Of a stretch of DNA of 64,000 nt, positions 32,817 through 42,323 are shown piece after piece; position 1 is the stretch's first letter; every line of letters begins with the position of its first letter. Source of the DNA: Roseicyclus sp. GTDB lineage: Bacteria > Pseudomonadota > Alphaproteobacteria > Rhodobacterales > Rhodobacteraceae. The notes beneath the pieces were generated by a model. The model was not told the origin of the DNA, made no database searches, and saw only the letters and a program-made list of their open reading frames with translations. The stretch is taken from the NCBI GenBank assembly GCA_018401055.1, contig JAGYLB010000098.1, positions 12,547 through 76,546 of the forward strand, written 5' to 3'. A program made the translations under genes and the position numbers.

Positions 32817-33571
32817 ACTTGCTGGCGCTTTCCGATCTGACCGTGACACGCGGCGATTGCCCCGTGGTCGATGCCGCCAGCCTGACGGTCGCGCCGGGCG
32901 AGCTGGTTGGGCTGATCGGCCCGAACGGCGCGGGCAAGACCACGCTGATGCGGGGCGCGCTGGGCCTGTTGCCGCATTCCGGCAGGTCCTCGCTGACGGA
33001 AATGCCCGCGCTTACCCGCGCCCGACACGCCGCATGGTTGCCGCAAGCGCGCGAAATCGCCTGGCCCGTGAATGTCGAGACACTGGTGACACTGGGCCGC
33101 ACACCCCATCTGGCGGCAGGCCAACGACCTACGGAAACTGACCGCGCCGCCGTCGCGCAGGCGCTGCGCATCATGGACCTGTCGGGCTTCGAGGGTCGAC
33201 CCGCGACCGAGCTGTCGGGCGGCGAACAGGCCCGCGTGCTGATCGCCCGCGCGCTGGCCCAGGACACGCCGCTGATCTTGGCCGATGAACCCATCGCGGG
33301 GCTGGACCCCGGGCACCAGATTGCCACGATGCAGGCGTTTGCGCGGCTGGCGGCCAAGGGCAAGGCGATCATGGTCTCCTTGCACGATCTTGGCCTTGCC
33401 GCGCGCCATTGCACCCGGTTGATATTGATGCACCGGGGCCGCATCCATGCCGACGGCCCGCCCGAGGATGTGCTGACCAAGGCCAATCTCGCCGATGTCT
33501 TCGGCATTTCCGCCCATTTGACGCGCGGACCCGAGGGCGTCATCTTTCAGCCGCTCGAGGTGCTGACATGA
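32813..33571 (+). CDS. btuD: Cobalamin ABC transporter ATPase BtuD
   Basis: 252-aa ABC ATPase, intact. Walker A GPNGAGKTT, Q-loop WLPQAREIAW, signature LSGGEQARVLIARAL, Walker B PLILADEPIAGLD, switch His in SLHDLGLAARHC. It powers the BtuC channel. Overlaps btuC and exbB by 4 bp at each end. Confidence 0.93.
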   Translation: MNLLALSDLTVTRGDCPVVDAASLTVAPGELVGLIGPNGAGKTTLMRGALGLLPHSGRSSLTEMPALTRARHAAWLPQAREIAWPVNVETLVTLGRTPHLAAGQRPTETDRAAVAQALRIMDLSGFEGRPATELSGGEQARVLIARALAQDTPLILADEPIAGLDPGHQIATMQAFARLAAKGKAIMVSLHDLGLAARHCTRLILMHRGRIHADGPPEDVLTKANLADVFGISAHLTRGPEGVIFQPLEVLT

Positions 33572-34194
33572 CCGACATGCCCGATCTTCTGACCCGCGGT
33601 GGCCCGGTGATCTGGGCCATCGCCGCGCTGTCGGTTCTGACGCTCGCCCTGATCTTGTGGAAGCTCTACCGCCTGTCCACGCTCGGGGCGTGGTCCGGTG
33701 GGCACGTCACGACCGAGGCGATCACGAAGTGGCAACAGGGCGACGCGGCGGGTGCGCTGTCGCTGTTGGCCGCACGGCGATCCCTTCGCGCAAGACTGGC
33801 CCATGCCGCGATGTCGGCGCACCGCGATGTCGGCCTGTCCGACGAGGCCGCGCGCGAGGAAACGGCCCGCATCGCCCGCACCATGCTGGCCGAGTTGCGT
33901 GCAGGCTTGCGCCCGCTTGACCTGATCGTGACCATCGCGCCGCTGCTGGGGCTGCTGGGCACCGTTCTTGGCATGATAGCCGCCTTTCAGGCCCTGCAGG
34001 AGGCCGGTGGCCAGACCGATCCCGCCACGCTGGCCGGCGGCATATGGGAGGCGTTGTTGACCACCGCCGCAGGCATGGCCGTGGCGATCCTCGCGGCAGC
34101 GGCGCTGACATGGTTCGACAGCATCGCCGACCGGGTGCAGGCCGATATGGAAGGCGATGCGACCCGCATCTTCACCCGCGGGGGCACAAGATGA
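33568..34194 (+). CDS. exbB: ExbB/TolQ/MotA-family proton channel subunit
   Basis: 208-aa inner-membrane motor protein, intact. Three membrane segments: GPVIWAIAALSVLTLALILW (about 12-31), DLIVTIAPLLGLLGTVLGMI (about 117-136) and the segment with WEALLTTAAGMAVAILAAA. The threonine in LLGLLGTVL and the Glu/Thr in EALLTTA match the functional residues of E. coli ExbB. It forms the proton-driven stator with ExbD to energise TonB. Co-transcription with btuB-F-C-D suggests a Ton motor dedicated to cobalamin. Confidence 0.9.
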   Translation: MTDMPDLLTRGGPVIWAIAALSVLTLALILWKLYRLSTLGAWSGGHVTTEAITKWQQGDAAGALSLLAARRSLRARLAHAAMSAHRDVGLSDEAAREETARIARTMLAELRAGLRPLDLIVTIAPLLGLLGTVLGMIAAFQALQEAGGQTDPATLAGGIWEALLTTAAGMAVAILAAAALTWFDSIADRVQADMEGDATRIFTRGGTR

Positions 34195-34580
34195 CGGGTT
34201 TTCGTTTTGCCCCCGCGCGGCCACGCCGTCGCCCGAGTTTGACGCCGATGATCGACGTGGTCTTCTTGTTGCTTGTCTTCTTCATGCTGGCCGCCCGGTT
34301 CGGGCAGGAAGGCGCGCTTGACCTGCGCATCGCGGCCAGTGGCGGCGCGGACTGGCAGGGCCCGCCGCGCCTTGTCCGGATCGAGGTCGAGGGGTTCAGG
34401 CTGAACGGTCAGGTCACCGATCCGGACAGGTTGATCGAGACCCTGAGCAGCCTGACAGACACGGGTTCCGACCTGATCCTTGTGCAACCGGCAGAAGACG
34501 TTGACCTTCAGCGCCTGATGGATGGGATGGGGCTTTTGGAGCGGGCGGGCTTCACCACGCTATCCTTGGTGAGCCCATGA
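34191..34580 (+). CDS. exbD: ExbD/TolR-family protein with the membrane Asp
   Basis: 129-aa single-span protein with short basic N-terminus (RPRRRPSLTP), one membrane segment MIDVVFLLLVFFMLAA and a periplasmic domain. The aspartate in MIDVV matches the proton-carrying Asp25 of E. coli ExbD. Overlaps exbB by 4 bp and the second exbD by 4 bp. Intact. Confidence 0.9.
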   Translation: MTGFRFAPARPRRRPSLTPMIDVVFLLLVFFMLAARFGQEGALDLRIAASGGADWQGPPRLVRIEVEGFRLNGQVTDPDRLIETLSSLTDTGSDLILVQPAEDVDLQRLMDGMGLLERAGFTTLSLVSP

Positions 34581-34963
34581 CCTTTGGTGGCCCCTCACAG
34601 CCCCGTGGCGGGCAGGATCGGGCCATCGTCCCGATGATCAATGTGGTTTTCTTGCTGCTGATCTTCTTCCTGATGACGGCCAGCCTGACCCCACCGCCGC
34701 CGCAAGGCCTTACGCCGCCAACAGCCGACATGCCGCAGACCGACCCACAGCCGGGCACGCTCTACATCATGGCCGATGGCACGCTGATCTTTGGCGCGAC
34801 CACGGGCGATGAGGCGCTCGCGGCGCTGGCCGAAGCCGACCGGGACGGACCGCTGCCCGTTCTGGCCGACGCCGCGCTGCCTGCCGCCGATCTTGCGCGG
34901 CTCTTGCCCCGGCTGGTGGCACAGGGTGTGTCTGATCTTCGCCTGATCACGGTCCGCCCATGA
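34577..34963 (+). CDS. ExbD/TolR-family protein, membrane Asp replaced by Asn
   Basis: 128-aa ExbD-like protein: N-terminus ending RAIVP, membrane segment MINVVFLLLIFFLMTA, then a periplasmic part rich in proline (SLTPPPPQGLTPP). The residue equal to the essential ExbD aspartate is asparagine here (codon AAT in ATC AAT GTG), while the neighbouring paralogue keeps Asp (ATC GAC GTG). It likely pairs with the first ExbD in an asymmetric dimer, but that is inference. Overlaps tonB by 4 bp. Intact. Confidence 0.88.
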   Translation: MTFGGPSQPRGGQDRAIVPMINVVFLLLIFFLMTASLTPPPPQGLTPPTADMPQTDPQPGTLYIMADGTLIFGATTGDEALAALAEADRDGPLPVLADAALPAADLARLLPRLVAQGVSDLRLITVRP

Positions 34964-35944
34964 GACGCGCCGCCGAAATCGCCGCCTTTCTGGGCCTGTC
35001 GGCCGCCGTGCATGCCGGGGTGATGTCGGGGCTTGGCACCAGCAGCGGAGGTCCCGAGGGGCAGGGTGCGCAGGGTGCCGACCGGATCAGCCTGCAAGCT
35101 GCACCAGAAAACCTTGCCGCACTAGCCGAACGATGGGCGACACCGCCCGACCCGATGACATCGGCCGCCCCCGGAACGGCCGATGATCTCGGACAATCCT
35201 GGCGACTTGCCCATGACCATCACACCGGCAACGCCTGGCCAGTACCAGCGCTGCCGCAGCAGACACTTGCGGAAACACCCCGGTGGTGCGGAACCCGGAA
35301 CCAGCGCCTGCACGCCCTGCAATGCCGCTCTTGCCGATCACCCGGCAATGCCGATGCCCGAGACACCCCCCGCCGCACGCGAGCACGTCGGATCTCTTGC
35401 CTCCAGCGCAACGGCCCGCCGCCGCTGATCACGCCCGAAACCCCTTCAAACCCCGCGCTTGACGCAGTCGCACCCGCCCCACCGGGCGGCACGGAACTGG
35501 CCACCGCAACCTCGCCACGGCCGCTGGTCCGGCCGTTCGACCCCCTGCGCCCGCAGCCAGCCCGCCATCACCGCCGCAACCGGCCCGCGTTGCGGCAGGG
35601 GCCAACGATGGCGCCACTCAAGGCTCGGCGCCCACGCCGACACAGACCCCGCCACGCTCAGTGCCGCCGACCGCCAGAGACTGATGGCCCAATGGGGCGG
35701 GCAGATCATGGCGCGGATCGAGCGCGCACGGCCGCGTGTGCGGGGCGTCGGGTCAGGTGGTGCTGGCACTGCAAGTGTCGCGCGGCGGGCAATTGGCGAG
35801 CCTGTCGGTCGCCAGATCCTCGGGTGATCCGGCCTTGGACGAGGCTGCGATGACGCTGTCCGGCGCGCCGGATCGTTTCCCGCCGCGCCCGCGGGCCTGA
35901 CCGAGGCGAGTTATGGCTTTTCCCTGCCGATCCGGTTTCGCTAA
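34960..35944 (+). CDS. tonB: TonB-family energy transducer (at least four frameshifts)
   Basis: About 328 aa. The N-terminal membrane anchor is RRAAEIAAFLGLSAAVHAGV; the middle is proline/alanine rich and disordered; the C-terminal TonB domain reads GQVVLALQVSRGGQLASLSV, then ARSSGDPALDEAAM and GLTEASYGFSLPIRFR. Shifts are frequent between about 35200 and 35910, so only the two ends are secure; the stop is 35942-35944. It couples the ExbBD motor to BtuB. Last gene of the cobalamin operon. Confidence 0.85.
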
Positions 35945-35983
35945 GCCCTTTCAGTGGCGCGGGATACCGCTAGGTATGAAGTC

Positions 35984-36653
35984 ATGGGAACGCTGTTGCA
36001 TATTGAGGGACTTACCAAGGCCTATGGGCCGGTGTCCGTGCTGAACGGTGTGTCGCTGACGCTGGACGCGGGCCAGAGCCTTGCGCTGACCGGCGAAAGC
36101 GGATCTGGCAAAAGCACGCTTTTGCATCTGGTAGCCGCCTTGGATCAGCCAGACGCAGGCTCGATCAGGCTGGATGGGGTCGAAATCGCCACGCTGGACG
36201 ATACCGGTCGCGCCGCCTTGCGCCGGGATCGCATCGGGCTGGTGTTCCAGCAGTTCAACCTGATCCCGTCGCTGACGGTGTCGCAGAACATCGCCTTTCA
36301 GGCCCGCCTGTCAGGGCGACACGACCCCGCGCGCTGTGCCATGCTGGCCGAGCGTCTGGGCATCGGCACCCTGACGGGGCGTTACCCCGAGGATCTGTCG
36401 GGCGGCCAGCAACAGCGCGTCGCCATCGCCCGCGCGCTGGCCAACCGCCCCGCGCTGATCCTTGCGGATGAACCGACCGGCAATCTGGACGAGGCCACCG
36501 GCGATGGCGTGCTCGACCTGTTGCTGGATCTGGTGCGCGACACTGGCGCGGCGCTGATGATGGTCACGCATTCCACCCGGTTGGCCGCCCGTCTCGACCG
36601 ACGGCTGCACCTGTCGCGGGGTGTGCTGACCGCAGCAGCCTCTGGTCGCATGA
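35984..36653 (+). CDS. ABC transporter ATPase, LolD/MacB type (C-terminus uncertain)
   Basis: About 222-aa ATPase. Walker [29 protein letters not shown], signature [17 protein letters not shown], Walker [14 protein letters not shown]. This is the LolD/FtsE/MacB class that works with FtsX-type permeases. In frame, the ORF would run past the next gene to 37036; the expected stop is the TGA at 36651-36653 just before the permease ATG, so a small shift near 36620-36645 is probable. It starts 39 bp after tonB, perhaps an extension of the same transcript. Confidence 0.82.
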
Positions 36654-36654
36654 C

Positions 36655-39068
36655 ATGGTCAGACCGCCATATCGACCCTTTTTTCCCACTGGCGACGTCA
36701 CCCCGGCCAACTGGCCACCTTGATCGCCGGTCTGGCGCTGGCCACCGCGCTCTGGTCCGGCGTGCAGGCGATCAATGCCGAGGCGCGTACCTCTTACGCC
36801 GAGGCCGCCGCGACGCTGGGTCAAGACAGGCTCGACCAGACTCGTCTCGCCGTCCGGGCGGCCGGTGCCCTTGGCCGAATTCGTGGCCCTGCGCCGCGCT
36901 GGCTACCTTGTCTCGCCGGTCATCTCGGGTGAATTGCGCGAGGCTGAGGCCCGCCTGCGCATCCTTGGCATCGACCCGCTTACCGCCCCGCCCGAAGCCG
37001 GTGCCCCGGCACTGCAGGGCGAGGGGCTCGATCTGACCACCTTTTTCACCGCCCCCGGCCTGCTCTTGATGGGGCAAGAGACATCGGTCGGTCCGCTGCC
37101 CCCGGGTCTGCCCAGGATCGTGCTGCGCGACGGTATTCCGCCCGGTGCCGCGCTCACCGACATCGGCACCGCCGCGCGCCTGCTGGATCAGCGCGATCCC
37201 AGCTACCTTCTGGTGGCCTCGGTTCAGCCCGCGGGCCTGCCGCCCCTTGCGCAAGTCACAAACCTGAGGCTGGAACGGCCCGGAACCACCACCGATATCG
37301 CCAGCCTGACCGACAGCTTTCACCTCAACCTCACTGCCTTTGGCCTTTTGTCCTTTGCCGTGGGCCTGTTCATCGTCCACGCCGCAATCGGTCTGGCCTT
37401 CGAACAGCGCCGCGCGACGGTGCGGACCTTGCGCGCTCTGGGTCTGCCGTTGAGGAGCCTGCTGGTCGCTGTCAGTCTCGAACTGGCGGTTTTGACCCTG
37501 TTTGCCCGGGATTTTGGCCCCTTGCCCTTGGATATGCGATCGCTGCCGCGCTCATGCCCGGTGTCGCGGGCACCCTGCGCGGCCTCTATGGGGCGACCAT
37601 CCCCGGAACGCTGAGCTTTGATCCGGCCTGGGCAATCTCGGCACCCGGCAATGACGCTGGCGGGTGCGGCGCTGGCAGGCGCGCAGGCCCTGCGCCGCAC
37701 CGCCAGCATGCCGATCCTTGCACCGGCCAACCCACGGGCCTGGGCGGCGCTGGCATCGGCCCGCTCAATCGCGGGTTCAGGCGTTGGCCGCCACTGCCTG
37801 TTTCGCCGCCGCGCTTGCCCTTGGCATCTGGGGCGGGTCGCTCCTGACGGGCTTTGCTACCTTGGCGGGGTTGTTGCTGGGGGCCGCCATGATCTTGCCC
37901 GCATCGCTGGGCCTTGTGCTGCGCCTGACAGGGCGCAGGGCCCGTGGCGCGCTGGCGCAATGGCTTTTCGCCGACACGCGGCAGCAATTGCCGGGCCTGT
38001 CGTTGGCTCTGATGGCGCTTTTGCTGGCGTTGGCGGCCAATATCGGGGTCTCGACCATGGTCGGGTCATTCCGAGGCACATTCATCGGTTGGCTCGACCA
38101 GCGGCTTGCTCCCGAGCTCTACGTCACCGCCGCAAGTCCCGATGAGGCCGCGCGCCTGCGTGCCTTCCTGATCCCCCGCGCGCAGGCGATCCTGCCCATC
38201 GTCAGCGCCGAGGTGCCCCTTGCCGGTCGCCCCGGCGAGGTGTTCGGCCATATCGACCACACCACCTACCGCGATCACTGGCCGCTTTTGCAGGCCATGC
38301 CCGACGCATGGGACATATTGGCCAGCGGCGAATCCGTGCTGATCAACGAACAGCTTGCCCGCTTTGCCGACCTGTCGCTGGGCGATCGGCTGGCGATCAC
38401 GCCGGATCTCACCCTCACCATCGCCGGGGTCTATTCCGACTACGGCAACCCGACTGCGCAGGCGATTGTGACCCTGAACCGCTTTACGGAGACGTTTCCC
38501 GACGTGCCCCAGACCCGGTTCGCTCTGCGCATCGCGCCCGAGGAGGCCCCGGCGCTGGCTACGGCCCTGCGTGAAGAATTCGGCCTGCCCACCGACGCCG
38601 TCATCAATCAGGCCCAGATCAAGCGGTTTTCGATGCAGGTTTTCGAGCAGACCTTTCTCATCACCGGCGCCTTGAACGTGTTGACGCTGGGCGTCGCGGG
38701 TTTCGCGCTTTTGACCAGCCTGTTGACGCTGGCCGACATGCGCCTGCCGCAACTGGCCCCGGTCTGGGCACTGGGCCTGACACGCGCGCGCCTTGCTTGG
38801 TTCGAACTGGCGCGCAGCGTGATCCTTGCCGCGCTGACTTTCGCTCTGGCCCTGCCGGTCGGGCTTTGTCTCGCTTGGGTTCTGCTCTCCATCGTGAATG
38901 TGGAGGCCTTTGGCTGGCGCCTTCCCATGACGCTGTTTCCGGCCGAATGGCTACGCCTCTTCGCGCTCGCCCTACTGGCAGCCGTTCTTGCCGCAGCCGT
39001 GCCAGGCGGTGCGGCTGGCGCGCATGCCGCCGACGACCCTGCTCAAGGTGTTCGCGCATGGACGCTAG
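36655..39068 (+). CDS. FtsX/MacB-type ABC permease (about six frameshifts)
   Basis: About 804-aa membrane protein with two FtsX domains, of the lipid or lipoprotein-releasing permease group. Visible parts: [20 protein letters not shown] (first segment), [58 protein letters not shown], and the end [14 protein letters not shown]. Shifts fall near 36672 (a T run), 36855, 37530, 37645, 37780 and 39008. No substrate can be named; the ATPase before and the lipocalin-like protein after it suggest handling of a hydrophobic cargo. It overlaps the next gene by 11 bp. Confidence 0.82.
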
Positions 39069-40118
39069 GCCCCTCACCCTTTGCCTGTGCCTTCTTGCAT
39101 CGCCGATCTGGGCCCAAGGCTTCGCTGGCCTAGGCACAACAGCCGATGGCTTTGCCATGCCGCAAGACCCGGCGCGGTTCAGCTTTCCCGAGGATCATGG
39201 CCCGCACCCGGCCTATCGCATCGAATGGTGGTACCTGACCGCAACCCTGAGCGGCGAGGATGGCACCGACTATGGCGTGCAATGGACCCTGTTCCGCTCC
39301 GCCCTCGCCCCGCGCGAGGCCGACGGCTGGGAGGCCTCGCAACTGTGGATGGGCCATGCGGGCCTGACCACGTCCGACGCACATTTCAGCGCCGAACGGC
39401 TTGCGCGCGGCGGCATCGGGCAGGCCGGTGCCATACCTGCGCCTTTCAGCGCATGGATAGACGACTGGGCGATGACCGCAACCGACCCGCAGACCCCCGA
39501 TGCGCTGGATGCGCTGAACCTGACCGCGCGCGGGGCGGATTTCGCCTATGACCTCGATCTGACCGCCACCGGCCCCCTGATCTTTCACGGCGATGGCGGT
39601 TATTCGGTGAAATCCGCCGAGGGGCAGGCCAGCTATTACTACTGCAGCCCTTCTACAGCGTCACCGGCACGCTGACGCTGCCCGATGGCCCCGTCACCGT
39701 CACAGGAAACGCCTGGCTCGATCGCGAATGGTCGTCGCAACCTCTTTCGGAACGGCAAGAGGGGTGGGATTGGGTCTCGCTCCAGTTCGACAGTGGCGCG
39801 CGGCTGATGGGGTTCACACTGCGCCAGACAGACGGCACGGCCTATACGGCGGCGACATGGATCGAGGCGGATGGCGACACCCAAGCCTATCCCGACGGGG
39901 CGCTGACCATGACGCCGCTGTCCGTCACCGATGTGGCGGGCCGACAGGTTCCGACCGCATGGCGGATCGAGCTGCCTGATCGGGGTCTTGATGTCACCAC
40001 TCGCCCACTCAATCCGCAGGCTTGGATGGATGTCTCCGTCTCCTATTGGGAGGGGCCCATCCGCATGACCGGCACCCATCCTGGGCGCGGCTATCTGGAG
40101 ATGACCGGATATGACTGA
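39058..40118 (+). CDS. AttH/CrtC-like lipocalin-domain protein (one frameshift)
   Basis: About 353-aa secreted protein of the AttH/carotenoid 1,2-hydratase-like beta-barrel superfamily, which binds lipophilic molecules. Signal peptide ([16 protein letters not shown]), then the family motif HPAYRIEWWYLTATL, HAGLTTSDAHFSAERLARGG and, after the shift, GNAWLDREWSSQPL and GWDWVSLQFD. One base is missing near 39640-39645; restoring it gives YYYSQPFYSVTGTL. AttH-like proteins regularly sit beside an ABC ATPase and FtsX permease, as here. No carotenoid gene is nearby, so CrtC-type activity is unlikely. Confidence 0.85.
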
Positions 40119-40647
40119 ACAGACCCTGATGGGCCTTCTCGATACGGTCTGGCAGCATCTTGCCCGAGGCACGGCCGACCGCCACCATCCGGCGCGCCAC
40201 CCAACGCTGGCCACCATTGGCACGGATGGGCCCGAGCTGCGCACGCTCGTTCTGCGCCGCGCAGACCGGACCGAAGCACTGCTCGAGATGCACACCGACG
40301 CGACCAGCCCCAAGGCTGCCCAGATCACCACCGACCCGCGTGTGGCGCTGCATGTCTGGCTGCCAAAGCCCCGGCTGCAGATACGGGCGCGGGGCGTGGC
40401 CAGGCTGGAACCGGGCGATCCCGCCGTCTTTGCCAACCTCCCGCTCGAGGCTCAGGCGAATTATGGCGGTCCGGCCCCCGGCACACCCCTCTCCGCCCAA
40501 GCGGAGCACAACCCCGGCGACCCTACACGGTTCACGCGCATCCTTTGCCATCTGACCGAGATCGACACGCTTCTCCTGTCCGACCCGCACCGACGCGCCC
40601 GCTACCGTGCCGACGCGAACTGGCAGGGCCAATGGATCGTGCCCTGA
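40111..40647 (+). CDS. Pyridoxamine 5'-phosphate oxidase-like FMN-binding protein
   Basis: 178-aa split-barrel protein, intact. It shows HPTLATIGTDGPELRTLVLR, PKAAQITTDPRVALHVW and LQIRARGVARLEPGD, the PNPOx-like fold, and ends ADANWQGQWIVP, close to the PdxH C-terminus. It overlaps the AttH-like gene by 8 bp, so is likely part of that unit. Lacks several PdxH substrate residues that I can check by eye, so I assign the fold only; F420- or FMN-dependent oxidoreduction is possible. Confidence 0.82.
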   Translation: MTEQTLMGLLDTVWQHLARGTADRHHPARHPTLATIGTDGPELRTLVLRRADRTEALLEMHTDATSPKAAQITTDPRVALHVWLPKPRLQIRARGVARLEPGDPAVFANLPLEAQANYGGPAPGTPLSAQAEHNPGDPTRFTRILCHLTEIDTLLLSDPHRRARYRADANWQGQWIVP

Positions 40648-40658
40648 CCCCTTCTCTG

Positions 40659-40718
40659 TTTCAAAAATATCCCGGGGAGGCGCGGCCGGAACGGCCGTGA
40701 CGGGGCAGAGCCCCTTCT
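40659..40718 (+). repeat. 3' element with two hairpins (Rhodobacterales-type intergenic repeat)
   Basis: TTTCAAAAATATCCCGGGGA is followed by CGGCCG-GAA-CGGCCG (40683-40697) and GGGGC-AGA-GCCCC (40702-40714). It fills the gap between convergent genes. I recall closely similar blocks (AAAAATA, CCCGGGG, two GC hairpins) downstream of many genes in related bacteria; probably a terminator-like dispersed repeat. Needs a genome-wide count. Confidence 0.55.
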
Positions 40719-40724
40719 CACACC

Positions 40725-42197
40725 TCAGACGCCGGGATCGAACATCGGGAAGGTCACGCCCAGCGCCCATCCCAGAATCACGCCCAGCCCGACGCCCATG
40801 GCGACGACCGAGCCTGTGCGTTTGCCGACAAACCGACCCATCATCCCGTAGCTCAGGTAGAACAATCCGATCACCGGCAAGATGATGATGAGGAAGAACA
40901 GCCGCTCGAAATCCAGCGCCACCGCGATGCCGAGGGAGATGAGGAACATCCCCCGCGCCACGATCCGGCGCCACAGCGCGGCGCGCGTCGCCTCCAGCAG
41001 CACGGCATCGGCCAGCATCGCCAGAACCGCCCCGGGCAGGATCGCCAGCATCACAGCCGCACGTCCGGGATGAGGAAAGAAACTGCCGACGTACCGGTCC
41101 ATGACGCCGCCGAACACGACGATGCCATAGACAGCAAGGCCAAGGCCCAAAAGCAGCCCCCGCCGCGCGGGCAGCCCGCCCGCCCAGGCCGCACCCGCAA
41201 GAACGAGTGTGCCATAAAGCGCCAAATGCAGAGCAAGGTAATCAGCGACCAGGACTGGCAGGAAACGTGTCTCGAACAGGCTGAGCAGAGCCGGTGTCAG
41301 GACTGCGGGCAGAACCGCCATGGCCCAGAACTGCCCACGCCCGGGGTGCCAAGGCGCGCGACCCTCGGGCAGCAGCCGCGCGAGCGGCCAGACCAGCAGC
41401 ACCACCCCGAAAAGCGTTAGCAAGATCCACGGCCCGAGCGACACCAGCCCCGCCTGCGGCACAAGCCCGAAGCTCGCCGCGATCCAGTCAATGCCTGCCG
41501 CAATCCCCGAAGGCGCATAGAGAACGCCGACATGTTCGACGAGGGGCACAGCCTCGGCCCGCCGCGCGAAGCCGTCGCCGGGGGTGCCGACAGTCTCGCC
41601 TTCGGCCGCGTTTAAATCGGCCATGACCCGCTGCGCCTCGGCCCGCAGCGCCCCCTCCCATGCGCCGTTCAACATCAGCAAGTTGCGGGGTTCCTCGGAC
41701 GTCACCGCCTGGCTGAAAATGGAAATCCCCACGATCGACGCGACCCTGTCATCGGCCAGACCCTGACGCACAACCACGTCCGACGCCATGGAATGACCCA
41801 CCAGCGCCACGCGCGGCTCTGCCCCCGGCAGGGCTGTCGCGTAATCGGTGACACGTGCGGTTTCCTCCATCAACAGGCGCGTGGTGCCATCGATGCTGGT
41901 CACATCACCCGACATCGGCACCGGGTTTCGACCATGCCCCTCGAAATCGAAGCTGACGGTGATGAACCCCGCCCGCGCAAGGCTCAACTGCCAGGCCGCC
42001 ATCAACTGCCGCGATCCGGCAAAGCCATGGGCGATCACGGCCACCGGCCCCTGTGCGTCGGGCAGGCGCATGACCGTCACCGGCGTGTCACCCACCCGGT
42101 CGTGCGAAATCGCCAGTCCGCTGCGCGGCGCTTCCAGCCCCCAAAGGCCCAGCGCGATGCACAGCACCGCAATCCCTGCCACAATCGCCTGTCTCAT
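40725..42197 (-). CDS. Membrane-anchored alpha/beta hydrolase
   Basis: 490-aa protein with an N-terminal membrane anchor (MRQAIVAGIAVLCIALGLWG), an alpha/beta hydrolase domain (GPVAVIAHGFAGSRQLMAAW; nucleophile serine in VALVGHSMASDVVV; SFDFEGHGRN) and a C-terminal half with about seven membrane segments (for example WILLTLFGVVLLVWPLARLL; FFLIIILPVIGLFYLSYG). The serine hydrolase plus multi-span tail is unusual but recurs in proteobacteria; substrate unknown. ATG 42197 has a GGATGGG element upstream; ATG 42230 is an alternative. Intact. Confidence 0.83.
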   Translation of the reverse strand: MRQAIVAGIAVLCIALGLWGLEAPRSGLAISHDRVGDTPVTVMRLPDAQGPVAVIAHGFAGSRQLMAAWQLSLARAGFITVSFDFEGHGRNPVPMSGDVTSIDGTTRLLMEETARVTDYATALPGAEPRVALVGHSMASDVVVRQGLADDRVASIVGISIFSQAVTSEEPRNLLMLNGAWEGALRAEAQRVMADLNAAEGETVGTPGDGFARRAEAVPLVEHVGVLYAPSGIAAGIDWIAASFGLVPQAGLVSLGPWILLTLFGVVLLVWPLARLLPEGRAPWHPGRGQFWAMAVLPAVLTPALLSLFETRFLPVLVADYLALHLALYGTLVLAGAAWAGGLPARRGLLLGLGLAVYGIVVFGGVMDRYVGSFFPHPGRAAVMLAILPGAVLAMLADAVLLEATRAALWRRIVARGMFLISLGIAVALDFERLFFLIIILPVIGLFYLSYGMMGRFVGKRTGSVVAMGVGLGVILGWALGVTFPMFDPGV

Positions 42198-42323
42198 CGG
42201 CCCATCCGTTACCCGTTTCGTCAAAGACATAGCCGAAGCCCGCCTATCGCCAACAGCCAAAGCCACTGGCCAGACGCGGGACTTCATGGTCTATGCCCCG
42301 AAAAAACCGGACCGAGGGCGCCG

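Noticed and set aside
39058..40118. Carotenoid 1,2-hydratase (crtC) identity
   Set aside because: Only the shared barrel motifs are seen, no carotenoid genes are near, and the ABC/FtsX context fits AttH.
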